NCBI GenBank assembly: GCA_016709315.1
Contig: JADJMZ010000003.1
Span: 62,001-126,000 of the forward strand
Direction of reading: 5' to 3'
Length of the DNA stretch: 64,000 nt
Origin: Ignavibacteria bacterium
GTDB lineage: Bacteria > Bacteroidota > Ignavibacteria > Tepidaquicellales > Tepidaquicellaceae
Shown piece by piece: positions 25,177-33,740 of this stretch (its first letter is position 1; every line of letters begins with the position of its first letter). Below the pieces are notes generated by a model. It worked only from the letters and a program-made list of their open reading frames with translations, was not told where the DNA came from and made no database searches. A program made the translations under genes and the position numbers.

Positions 25177-26109
25177 ATGATCAGATACGGATTTATAGGA
25201 GGAACACAGAGAGGATTAAAATTAATTGAAGAGCTGATTTCAAAAAATTATCCGCCGCAGTTTTCCGTGATTCTTAAAGAAGATGATCATGAAGAAATCA
25301 AATGTTATAATGAAATATCCGAACTGATGAAATCCGTCAATATAAATTACAGTGTTAAGAAAAAATTGGTTAAAGAAGATTATGATCTGATAAAAAAGTC
25401 AGAACTCGATTTTTTGCTCGTATTCGGCTGGAGAACATTAATAGACACTTCAGTTAATGAATATCTAAAATTCGGTTCAGTTGCGGCGCATCATTCACTT
25501 CTTCCGCTCTACAGAGGTTTTGCTCCTATGCAATGGGCGATAATTAACGGAGAAAAGGAAACGGGAGTAACTTTGTTTCTTATTAATGACGGTGAAGTTG
25601 ATTCCGGAAAAATTATTATGCAGAAAAGAATTCCGGTATTACCCGATGAATATGCTTTGGATGTTTATGAAAAGACTACGAAATCTACAATAGAAATTTG
25701 TCTTGAGTTTTTTGAAAATTACAAAGGCAATAATATTAAATTATCCGTTCAGGACGAATCAAAAGCAACATACTGCTGCAAGAGAACACCTGAGGACGGA
25801 AAGATTGACTGGAAAAAAAACTCAAGTGAAATATATAATCTTATAAGAGCGCTTGCGTATCCTTTTACGGGAGCATTCTGTAATTTGGAAGATTCCTGTT
25901 TCTATATCAGGAAAGCAATTCCGGGAGATAGTAACAATAAGAAATTTACAGGAATCATTCCCGGCAGGGTAATTAAAATATCAAATGAAGGCATCGAAGT
26001 GCTGTGCGGAAATGGAACAATCCTTATAAAAGAATGGGAGAACAAAAGTACCGGAATTGTAAACTGTCCTTCTGAAACTTTAAGATCTCTGAGTGCGACG
26101 CTTAAGTAA
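25177..26109 (+). CDS. Fmt/ArnA-like sugar N-formyltransferase
   Basis: A 310-residue formyltransferase with an N-terminal catalytic domain and a C-terminal Fmt-C-like beta-barrel (about 205-310). The catalytic block AAHHSLLPLYRGFAPMQWAI (103-122) provides His105, and GEVDSGKI provides Asp142; the conserved Asn two residues before the His is Ala. The substrate is most likely an amino sugar nucleotide made by the nearby DegT enzyme (26471) rather than Met-tRNA, judging by the glycan context. It is the second formyltransferase in the window and is not close in sequence to the first. Confidence 0.82.
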   Translation: MIRYGFIGGTQRGLKLIEELISKNYPPQFSVILKEDDHEEIKCYNEISELMKSVNINYSVKKKLVKEDYDLIKKSELDFLLVFGWRTLIDTSVNEYLKFGSVAAHHSLLPLYRGFAPMQWAIINGEKETGVTLFLINDGEVDSGKIIMQKRIPVLPDEYALDVYEKTTKSTIEICLEFFENYKGNNIKLSVQDESKATYCCKRTPEDGKIDWKKNSSEIYNLIRALAYPFTGAFCNLEDSCFYIRKAIPGDSNNKKFTGIIPGRVIKISNEGIEVLCGNGTILIKEWENKSTGIVNCPSETLRSLSATLK

Positions 26110-26470
26110 TTATTATTTCTAATTTTAATTCTGTGATTCTGATTTTCCTTATGAATTAAATAAACATTCATTGCATTCGGAATTACTCTTTGTAAATGAC
26201 AATTTATTCTCGCAGATAGCCGCAGATATTTTACGCAGATATTCGCAGAAACAATATTAGTTAATGAATTCATATTCATAATTATCGTGAAATTTAATGT
26301 CAAAAGCCGAAGCAATAATTTATACAAATTATAACTACAGTACGTTACTCTATTTTTTTTTTGATCTGATATTTATTTCTTAGTAAATCTGCGGGAAATA
26401 TTTTTTGCCGGGTTATTTTTGAATTTCTTAATTCGAAGGAAATACAATAAATGAATTTAACAAAAGTTAA
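26110..26470. repeat. Gene-free spacer with TCTGCG/CGCAGA-type repeat
   Basis: No gene is visible in these 361 bases. At 26208-26248 lies TCTCGCAGATAGCCGCAGAT followed by ATTTTACGCAGATATTCGCAG, i.e. several CGCAGAT steps; the same phrase occurs at 10347-10363 and inverted at 10577-10634. The rest is AT-rich and should include the upstream region of the aminotransferase. Confidence 0.6.
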
Positions 26471-27607
26471 ATGATACCAATATCGAAACCTTATCTGACA
26501 ACTGACGAAGCGCAAAGCGCTTACGATACAATTCTGACAGGATGGGTTACACAGGGACCGCGAGTGGAAGAATTCGAGAATAAATTCTGTGAATATACGG
26601 GAGCGAAATATGCTGCTGCAATTTCAAACTGCACAACAGCTCTGCACCTTGCGATGATCATTGCGGGGATCGGAAAAGATGATGAAGTAATCTGCCCTTC
26701 GATGAGTTATATAGCAACAGCAAATTGTATAAAGTACGTCGGAGCAAAACCTGTGTTCGCAGAAATAAATCCGGATAATTATAATATTGACATAAAGCAT
26801 GTTAAGAAACTGATAACAGATAAAACCAAAGCAGTTATAATAGTTCATCAGATCGGAATGCCTGCTGACATAGATGAATTTAAAAAGCTGTGCGATGAAC
26901 ATAATTTAAAATTAATAGAAGATGCCGCCTGCGCTGCTGGTTCATCTTACAAAGGAAAAAAGATCGGCTCTCATTCAGATATTGTTTGTTTTTCATTTCA
27001 CCCGAGAAAGGTAATTACGACAGGAGAGGGCGGTATGATAACGACTTCAAATCCTGATTTCATTAAAAGAATCAAACTTCTCAGACAGCACGGAATGTCA
27101 GTTAATGACAGAGTGAGACATGAATCAGGAAAGTTATTGTTTGAAGATCATCTTGAACTCGGATACAATTACAGAATGACAGACATTCAGGCAGCTATAG
27201 GTATCAGGCAGCTTGAAAAACTTGACTGGATAATTAATGAAAGAAGAAAGATCGCATTGAGATACATTCAAGAGTTAAAAGACATTGAATGCATAAAATT
27301 ACCGGTTGAGAAGGAAGGATATTTTTCCAATTATCAGTCTTTCAGTATTTATTTGAAGAAGGATTGTCCGGTCGGCAGGGATGAACTGATGCAAAAATTA
27401 CTTGACGCCGGTATATCTACCAGAAGGGGAGTCACGACATCACACAGGGAAACTGCTTATAAATCCGAATACAAAAATTTGCATCTGCCTGTTTCCGAGG
27501 ATGCTGCAGACAACAGTATTATGATACCTTTGTATATTCCAATGAGTGATGAAGATATTGATCTTGTGATTTCCAAATTAAAAGAGTTTCTTATCACAAT
27601 AAAGTGA
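26471..27607 (+). CDS. DegT/DnrJ/EryC1 PLP-dependent sugar aminotransferase
   Basis: A 378-residue sugar aminotransferase. PLP-lysine is Lys180 in FSFHPRKVITTGEGG; LIEDAACAAGSSYKG holds the PLP-nitrogen-binding Asp151. The N terminus IPISKPYLTTDE is typical. Closest in style to aminotransferases acting on 4-keto-6-deoxy or 3-keto sugar nucleotides. It ends 26 bases from the convergent GT-C gene at 27634. Together with the upstream formyltransferase and dehydrogenase it forms a second amino-sugar branch. Confidence 0.92.
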   Translation: MIPISKPYLTTDEAQSAYDTILTGWVTQGPRVEEFENKFCEYTGAKYAAAISNCTTALHLAMIIAGIGKDDEVICPSMSYIATANCIKYVGAKPVFAEINPDNYNIDIKHVKKLITDKTKAVIIVHQIGMPADIDEFKKLCDEHNLKLIEDAACAAGSSYKGKKIGSHSDIVCFSFHPRKVITTGEGGMITTSNPDFIKRIKLLRQHGMSVNDRVRHESGKLLFEDHLELGYNYRMTDIQAAIGIRQLEKLDWIINERRKIALRYIQELKDIECIKLPVEKEGYFSNYQSFSIYLKKDCPVGRDELMQKLLDAGISTRRGVTTSHRETAYKSEYKNLHLPVSEDAADNSIMIPLYIPMSDEDIDLVISKLKEFLITIK

Positions 27608-27633
27608 ACTGCAATGAATGTTTGACTTCAGTT

Positions 27634-29256
27634 CTAATCCGAATAAATTTCATATAATGACTCATCGTTACCGTTAGTTATGATCTTTTTGTAAGTAATG
27701 TTTCTTTTACCGAAAGAAGTTTCAAGAATTTCCATGAATTTTTCCACAGACCCGTAACTGGTGATCTGTAATATAATTCTTTTACTGTTTGAAATTATAT
27801 CATAAACCTCATCTTTGTTCAAAGGACTGTATATCATATTACCCCATGGATTTAAGAAAATATGGGATCTTTGTTTACCCAATAATATTTTACTGTAATT
27901 TTCTTTTTGATCTGCCGCATACAGCACGGCAAATGACAAGGCGCAGTCATAATTTGCGCTTCCGAAACCTGAAATAACAAGATCATCTGAATATTTCCCA
28001 TTTACTAAATTCACAATTATTTCCGTTTCCTTTCTCTGCTCGTTACCTTCATTATAAGAAAAAATTATCTTGTATAAACTAAAAGCGGAGACTAAAATTA
28101 TCAAAAGAAGAATTATTTGATCCTGTTTTATTTTGTTAAAATTATTTCTTAGATAATCCGGTAAATTAATTGAAGACAGCATTAAAATAAATGTTGTGAG
28201 CATGAAAGAAGGGATCATATAATGCTGCGAATAATGTTTAGCCACAAGAAGGATCTGCAGATTCATTGAGATAAATATAAGCAGAAGCAGCTTGCTTCTT
28301 TTCCGTACTTCAGCATAAATTTCTATTCCGGATTTTCTGCGCTTTGCATACCATCCTGTGATCAAAGTGACAAAGCAGAAAAAATATGCAAATGTATAAA
28401 GCTTATCCTTTGTATAGATCAGTATGATATTACTTAGAAAAGTGGATTCATTGATGATAGTTGCTTCGCCGTTACCGTATCTTCCGTTATTAATAAAGAG
28501 TTTTTCTATCCAGGAAAGGAAATTACTTATATTGTATAAAGCAGGCGAGAATAATAATAAAAAAGTAATTAAGGTGAATGTGAGGAAATAAAATTTCCCT
28601 TTTAAACCTCTGATAAGGAAAAATGGAATCAGTAAGACAGGAATGAAGTTCAGCTTTGTAACCAAACCTGCACCGCAGATAATACCCCAGGTCAAAATAA
28701 GTTTTATGGGTATAGTGTCATCATTATTTAAGCGGAAGATGTAATAAATTAATGATGCTATAAAAAACAAAGAACAAAAGATCAGCAGATTTTCAGGAGT
28801 TACAATAATTAAACCGTAAAATATCTCGGTTGATGTAAATGGCGAAAGCTGAATCAGGATAGCAAGCAGAAAGTTGCCTGTTACTTTCAGAGTAAAATAT
28901 CCCAGAAAAAAAAGTGCAGTACAATTCAGAAATACAAAAAACTTATTCATAAAAAACAAATATGATTCAGGTCTTGATAAAACATCATTTACAATGTCCT
29001 GATTATTGTTGGTGAGAAAATAAAATAATTTAACAGCAACTGCTCCGAGTACCTGAACAGTCGTCCCCGGATGATCAAAGTGCCCGACTCCATATCCGCT
29101 AAGCTGCGCTAAGTTAAGAGAATTTATAAGATATACATAACTGGGATCATAGAAATTAAGATAGTAAGGTCCCTGTACGACTTTTAAAATATGCGCAGTA
29201 ATAAAAAGAATTACAGGTAAAACAATCAGGAGAGAATATTTTATTTTATTGTTCAA
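27634..29256 (-). CDS. GT-C type membrane glycosyltransferase-like protein
   Basis: A 540-residue polytopic protein of about 10-12 membrane segments, a more distant member of the same family as the tandem pair at 20-24 kb. The first periplasmic loop has QGPYYLNFYDPSYVYLINSL and GHFDHPGTTVQ, and RPESYLFFMN corresponds to RPEFYL of the others. The C-terminal soluble tail ends with YKKIITNGNDESLYEIYSD. Predicted to use a polyprenyl-phosphate sugar outside the inner membrane. It is the last gene of the long leftward block. Confidence 0.78.
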   Translation of the reverse strand: MNNKIKYSLLIVLPVILFITAHILKVVQGPYYLNFYDPSYVYLINSLNLAQLSGYGVGHFDHPGTTVQVLGAVAVKLFYFLTNNNQDIVNDVLSRPESYLFFMNKFFVFLNCTALFFLGYFTLKVTGNFLLAILIQLSPFTSTEIFYGLIIVTPENLLIFCSLFFIASLIYYIFRLNNDDTIPIKLILTWGIICGAGLVTKLNFIPVLLIPFFLIRGLKGKFYFLTFTLITFLLLFSPALYNISNFLSWIEKLFINNGRYGNGEATIINESTFLSNIILIYTKDKLYTFAYFFCFVTLITGWYAKRRKSGIEIYAEVRKRSKLLLLIFISMNLQILLVAKHYSQHYMIPSFMLTTFILMLSSINLPDYLRNNFNKIKQDQIILLLIILVSAFSLYKIIFSYNEGNEQRKETEIIVNLVNGKYSDDLVISGFGSANYDCALSFAVLYAADQKENYSKILLGKQRSHIFLNPWGNMIYSPLNKDEVYDIISNSKRIILQITSYGSVEKFMEILETSFGKRNITYKKIITNGNDESLYEIYSD

Positions 29257-29982
29257 TTATAATTTCCCTAAGACTAAGTAACATCTGAAAGCAAGCAGAG
29301 ACTTAAAAGGCGTCAGAAGTTTTTCGGTAATTTTAAAAACCGGGATCATAAAATCCGGGATCATCTGTTTATTTTCAAATCCGCCGGAGGCAGGGTATAA
29401 TATGAAACTCATTTTTTCAGATTTAATGATTTCAAATTTGCTGCCGAAGGTTTTATTGAATTTGTCAATGTGTTTAAAAAAAATGAGATAAGGAATTGCC
29501 TGATTGGAATCCCAGGGATCTTTGTCTGAAAGTCCGCTCATGTTAAAATAATCCGTTTCGAAAATAAAAGGTTCGGGATGAAACCGTTTGTAAATCATAA
29601 GTGAAAAAGGGGAGGGGAATGGTTCAAGCATGATAATCCTTCCGCCCTTTTTTAAAACTCTGTAAGCTTCATTCAGGAACATTATGGGATTATACAAATG
29701 ATGAAATACATCAATCATTACAATATTCGACAGACTCTGATCTGTAAAAGGCATTTTGTGAGCGTCGAAAGACATATCAAGCCAGTTGCACGGATCTATA
29801 TCTGATGAAATCAGATCGGGCAAATATTCTTTGAAATTTCCGCTGCCGCTTCCGAGTTCGACTGTCTTTCCACCGTCAGCATTCAGATCACTTATGATTT
29901 TCCTGTACCAGTCTTCATAAATGATTCTGAGTATTTTTTTCTTTTCCCAAATTTCCTTATGCCTGCTGAGAATATCATCCAT
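29257..29982 (-). CDS. SAM-dependent methyltransferase
   Basis: A 241-residue class I methyltransferase. Motif I is VELGSGSGNFKEYL, followed by ISSDIDPCNWLDM, the DVFHHLYNP post-motif and VLKKGGRIIMLEP. Its stop meets the GT-C gene start at 29256 with no gap, and 15 bases separate it from the upstream fusion gene, so it is co-transcribed. It may modify a lipid-linked sugar; the substrate is not identifiable. Confidence 0.85.
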   Translation of the reverse strand: MDDILSRHKEIWEKKKILRIIYEDWYRKIISDLNADGGKTVELGSGSGNFKEYLPDLISSDIDPCNWLDMSFDAHKMPFTDQSLSNIVMIDVFHHLYNPIMFLNEAYRVLKKGGRIIMLEPFPSPFSLMIYKRFHPEPFIFETDYFNMSGLSDKDPWDSNQAIPYLIFFKHIDKFNKTFGSKFEIIKSEKMSFILYPASGGFENKQMIPDFMIPVFKITEKLLTPFKSLLAFRCYLVLGKL

Positions 29983-29997
29983 CTTATTTATATGAAA

Positions 29998-31410
29998 TTA
30001 TCTGAACTTAATTTTTCTCATTGCAAAGAATGTCATTTTTAACAGCATCCATCCGTGTCTGAATCTGGATATGTTAGTTTCTCCGTAAACTCTCGCCTTA
30101 TATCTTATCGGAATTTCAGCAAATTTCAGATTCAGTTTGGCAGCGCCGAATATAAGATCAAAATCTCCGAACGGATCAAAATCTCCGAAGTATTTTTTTG
30201 CAATCTTTAACTTCTCATAATTTTCTGCTGAAATTACCTTAGTCCCGCAAAGTGTATCTTTGATCCTTTGATTAAGTATCCATGTGAACATCAGTGAAAA
30301 AAATTTATTTCCTAAAATGTTTAAAGTTCTCATTGCGTCTTCTTCAAGAGGATAAACAAGTCGTGAGCCGTTTAGAAATTCACCTTTACCCGAAGATATT
30401 ACCGAGTAAAACTTTTCCAGGTCTTCAGGCGGAACGGTCATATCAGCGTCAAGAATCATATAAATATCTCCTTCAGCCATTTCAAAACCTTTTCTTACTG
30501 CATCCGCCTTTCCTTTGCCGTCCTGAACTGCGTACTTAACTTTAAATCTGCCGGTATACTCATTGCATACTCTGATAATTTCATCAAGAGTATTATCCGT
30601 CGAGTTGCCTTCTACAAAAATTATCTCAGTCAGACCGCCAATCTCAGGAATTCTCTTTAATATCGTTTCTATATTTCCTTTTTCATTTCTAGCGGGAATT
30701 ACTATACTGACTTTATTCAGTTCTTCTTTTTGAGTTAAGCTTCTTGCAATAATAAAACCGTTAAGACAAAGTTTATTAATTAAAGGAAGATTTGAAATGA
30801 ACTTATTGAAAAAAGAAGAGATCAAAGGAATGTAAAACGGCATGATAAATTTTCTGCCTGATTTTATTACATCAAAATTACAGAGCTGAAGCAGATTGGA
30901 GATATCTTTAATGTCTAACCAGTTATTCCTGTGCTGAGGCATTTTCAGTTTAAGAAATTCCGCCAGATTTAAAACAGGAAGCCAGAGAAAATTAATGTAA
31001 GTTATTATAATTCTCGTTTCAGGTTTGCAAAGATTATGAATGCCGTTAAAAACTTTCTGAACATCTTTAAAGTAACCAATAGTGTCTGATATAATTATAA
31101 AGTCAAACTTTTCATCTAATGAAACATCCTCGGCATTCATTACATAAAAATCATAATCAGGATTATTGGCTTTTGCTATCCTGACCATTTCAGGTGATAT
31201 GTCAATTCCGACTGCTCTGGCAGGATTCAGATTCTTAAGCAGATTTCCAGTTCCGCATCCGATCTCTATTATGCTGCTGTTTTCAGGGACATTGAATTTC
31301 AGAAAATCAATCAGGTTTTCATAATAATATTTATTTTTACTGATCCATTTATCTCTTTCGTCTGCGATGATATCCATCTGAGCTGCAACATTTTCATTAA
31401 GATCATTCAT
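29998..31410 (-). CDS. Methyltransferase - GT2 glycosyltransferase fusion
   Basis: A 470-residue bifunctional protein. Residues 25-200 are a methyltransferase with motif I IIEIGCGTGNLL (47-58) and motif II VGIDISPEM. From residue 233 a GT2 domain begins with VSIVIPARNEKGNI and has the DAD metal motif (321-323) in YMILDADMTVP, then LCGTKVIS and YGETNISRFRHGW, as in dolichol-phosphate-mannose-synthase-like enzymes. There are no C-terminal membrane helices. The pairing suggests a sugar that is transferred to polyprenyl phosphate and methylated by the same protein. Confidence 0.88.
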   Translation of the reverse strand: MNDLNENVAAQMDIIADERDKWISKNKYYYENLIDFLKFNVPENSSIIEIGCGTGNLLKNLNPARAVGIDISPEMVRIAKANNPDYDFYVMNAEDVSLDEKFDFIIISDTIGYFKDVQKVFNGIHNLCKPETRIIITYINFLWLPVLNLAEFLKLKMPQHRNNWLDIKDISNLLQLCNFDVIKSGRKFIMPFYIPLISSFFNKFISNLPLINKLCLNGFIIARSLTQKEELNKVSIVIPARNEKGNIETILKRIPEIGGLTEIIFVEGNSTDNTLDEIIRVCNEYTGRFKVKYAVQDGKGKADAVRKGFEMAEGDIYMILDADMTVPPEDLEKFYSVISSGKGEFLNGSRLVYPLEEDAMRTLNILGNKFFSLMFTWILNQRIKDTLCGTKVISAENYEKLKIAKKYFGDFDPFGDFDLIFGAAKLNLKFAEIPIRYKARVYGETNISRFRHGWMLLKMTFFAMRKIKFR

Positions 31411-31467
31411 AAAAACATTTTAGAAAATTTAATGAACAAGCATGCAGGTATCAGAGAAACAATATTA

Positions 31468-32199
31468 TTAAAAATCAGCATAGTGATCCCATCTTCTGTC
31501 ATCAAACGAAATTTTTTTAAAAGCCATAGCTCCGAATTTTGTTTTGGTTTCAGAAGAACTATTTCTGAATAAATTTTTTACTTTACTTAAAGGACTGTTC
31601 GGGGAAGATTTATCACCGGAATTATTTAAGTGACTTCTTTGTGTTGATCCGCCGATAAATTTGTATGAACGGTTTTTAGAAATAAAAGAGCAGACTTTTT
31701 CTACGGATTTCCAGTCTGAATCATCGAGTATTACAACGCCGTCAATTTTCAGTATCTTATCAATCAGAAAAAAATCTGTAAGCGTGTGATCAAAAGTATG
31801 CCATCCGTCTATAAATGCAAAGTCAGCTTTAATATTTTTTTCTTCAAGCATTGCAAGAGCCAGATGAGAGGGCTTTTCTATAAATTCAACAATAGCGCCG
31901 AAACCGGCCCGCTTTAAATTGTTCAGTCCTATCCCGCCGTAACTTTGTTCCTGCATCTGATAAGGATCAATGACATAATGTTTTGTCTGCGGAGTTTTTT
32001 TTAGAGCTTCGCAGATAAACAAAGCTGAAGTACCGAATGCAAGACCTACTTCAACGCTTACTTGTGCCTGCAATTCTTCAATGCACTTTTGTATAAGCGC
32101 GCCTTCTTCAATGCTGATCTGAGAATTAACTTTTTTTGTTTTACCGTCTAAAGTTTTAGTATTTCCCGTTGTAAGGATTTCTTCTAATACAGGATTCAA
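31468..32199 (-). CDS. Class I methyltransferase-like protein (Methyltransf_24 type)
   Basis: A 243-residue protein of the class I methyltransferase fold: VSVEVGLAFGTSALFI is the SAM loop, YVIDPYQ the acidic motif, and FAFIDGWHTFDHTLTDFFLI with GVVILDD the O-methyltransferase-like metal-site region. It resembles Methyltransf_24 proteins common in glycan clusters. It ends 57 bases before the downstream fusion gene. Acceptor unknown. Confidence 0.8.
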   Translation of the reverse strand: MNPVLEEILTTGNTKTLDGKTKKVNSQISIEEGALIQKCIEELQAQVSVEVGLAFGTSALFICEALKKTPQTKHYVIDPYQMQEQSYGGIGLNNLKRAGFGAIVEFIEKPSHLALAMLEEKNIKADFAFIDGWHTFDHTLTDFFLIDKILKIDGVVILDDSDWKSVEKVCSFISKNRSYKFIGGSTQRSHLNNSGDKSSPNSPLSKVKNLFRNSSSETKTKFGAMAFKKISFDDRRWDHYADF

Positions 32200-32238
32200 A
32201 TTGACTGCATGAGGTTTTTGATAAATAAATATAATGAA

Positions 32239-33651
32239 TTAAGCATTTGCATTCTTATTTGAATAAAGCCGGCTTATCAATTCTCCGGCTAAGGATTTTG
32301 CCTGAATTCTGAGCTCCGGCACTGCTGTAGATTCCCATAGAATTCCTTTTAGTAGCGATCCGGTTGTAAAAAGTTTTGTAGACAAAGTATTGTCGCCGTG
32401 AATAATCGTCCCGTCAGGCAAAGCATTTATTCCAAGCCGCATTTCATCAGGAACAATAAGACCTTTCTTATATAGATTTGAAATAAGCGGCTGATCAATT
32501 TTTGAAATATCTGTTTTAGGTCCGGTACAGTTGATCACACGGCTGACGATAAGTTCTTTAATGTTCAGAGATTTCTTTTCTTTTATTGTAACCAGAACAT
32601 GATCACTGATTTTTTTTATTTCCTGAAGTCTGCCTCCGATTATTTCAAGTCTGCCTTTTGAAATCAGATCCTGCATCTGAAGAAAAATATTCTTTGGAAG
32701 CCGGTGTCTTGCTACTCCCCAAAGATGCCTGATATGAGCCATAAATCTTATCTTGTCTTCCATAGACAGACTGAGCCAGATCTCCTGAGTTTTCGGACGA
32801 ACGGCATCAACGACTGCTTCACCTGTTATGCCTTTTGATAAAACAATTTTTATATGTTTCCTGAATAAGCTGTATAACTTTGAAATTTCATAAGGAGGAT
32901 GAAGTTCTTCAAGAATATCCGTATAGGGTTTCCTTTTTTTGTGAGACAAGGGAAAATATCCGTTAGTGGAAACAGAATATATTTTTCCTTTGAATCCGAT
33001 GTCTGTAAGACTGATCACATTGTCAACCATGGTCAGACCGGTTCCGATAATTAAAACATTGTCATTATCTTTCAGTCCTTCAACAGCTTTTCTGTTCCAC
33101 GGGTTCTGAAAATATTTTTCCGAATTATAAAACGAATTATCTCTGATTTTCGGATTATCAGGCAGGAAGTTTCCTATTGCAAGCACAATCTTATCTGCAA
33201 ATATTTCAGAGCCGCTTTTTAATTTAACTGAATTTCCGGAATCTGATAGATCGATATCCACGGCTTCGTCATTAATAATATTCACGCTGATATGATCAGG
33301 TAAATTACTGATCGTATCATTGAATATTTCTTCGAGATATTTTCCATAGATTACTCTTGGAATGAAAGTATCGGGCAATTCATCATCTGCAAAAATATGA
33401 TATTCTTTTTTTGACCTGATCCAGTTGATAAAATGATCCGGTTCTTCAGGAAAAATGCTCATTTTACCGGCGGGTACATTCAGTACATGCCTTTCATTAA
33501 AACTGCTGTAAGCCAGACCCTTTGGTATCTGATTTTCTTTGTTTATTAAAACTATGTTAAGAGGAAATTCTGATTGTCTGACCAACTGTATCAATGTAGC
33601 AGCTCCGCAGAATCCTCCGCCGATTATTGCGATTGAAGGAATAATTTTCAT
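32239..33651 (-). CDS. FAD/NAD(P)-binding oxidoreductase
   Basis: A 470-residue flavoprotein of the NAD_binding_9 group. The N-terminal dinucleotide motif is IAIIGGGFCGAA (8-19), followed by GLAYSSFNERHVLNVPAG, the group's signature, and by FADKIVLAIGN and NVLIIGTGLTMVD (second Rossmann motif). The C-terminal part has INCTGPKTD. Members are often found near biosynthetic operons, but their substrates are mostly unknown. Not a standard enzyme of O-antigen synthesis; it may oxidise or hydroxylate a sugar or amino-acid substituent. Confidence 0.8.
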   Translation of the reverse strand: MKIIPSIAIIGGGFCGAATLIQLVRQSEFPLNIVLINKENQIPKGLAYSSFNERHVLNVPAGKMSIFPEEPDHFINWIRSKKEYHIFADDELPDTFIPRVIYGKYLEEIFNDTISNLPDHISVNIINDEAVDIDLSDSGNSVKLKSGSEIFADKIVLAIGNFLPDNPKIRDNSFYNSEKYFQNPWNRKAVEGLKDNDNVLIIGTGLTMVDNVISLTDIGFKGKIYSVSTNGYFPLSHKKRKPYTDILEELHPPYEISKLYSLFRKHIKIVLSKGITGEAVVDAVRPKTQEIWLSLSMEDKIRFMAHIRHLWGVARHRLPKNIFLQMQDLISKGRLEIIGGRLQEIKKISDHVLVTIKEKKSLNIKELIVSRVINCTGPKTDISKIDQPLISNLYKKGLIVPDEMRLGINALPDGTIIHGDNTLSTKLFTTGSLLKGILWESTAVPELRIQAKSLAGELISRLYSNKNANA

Positions 33652-33740
33652 TATATTTTTAAGAATTGTTTATAATTTACTTTTTTAATTTGTAAATATA
33701 AATTTATAAATATTTTGTAGATTGTTGTACTTAATTAAGT

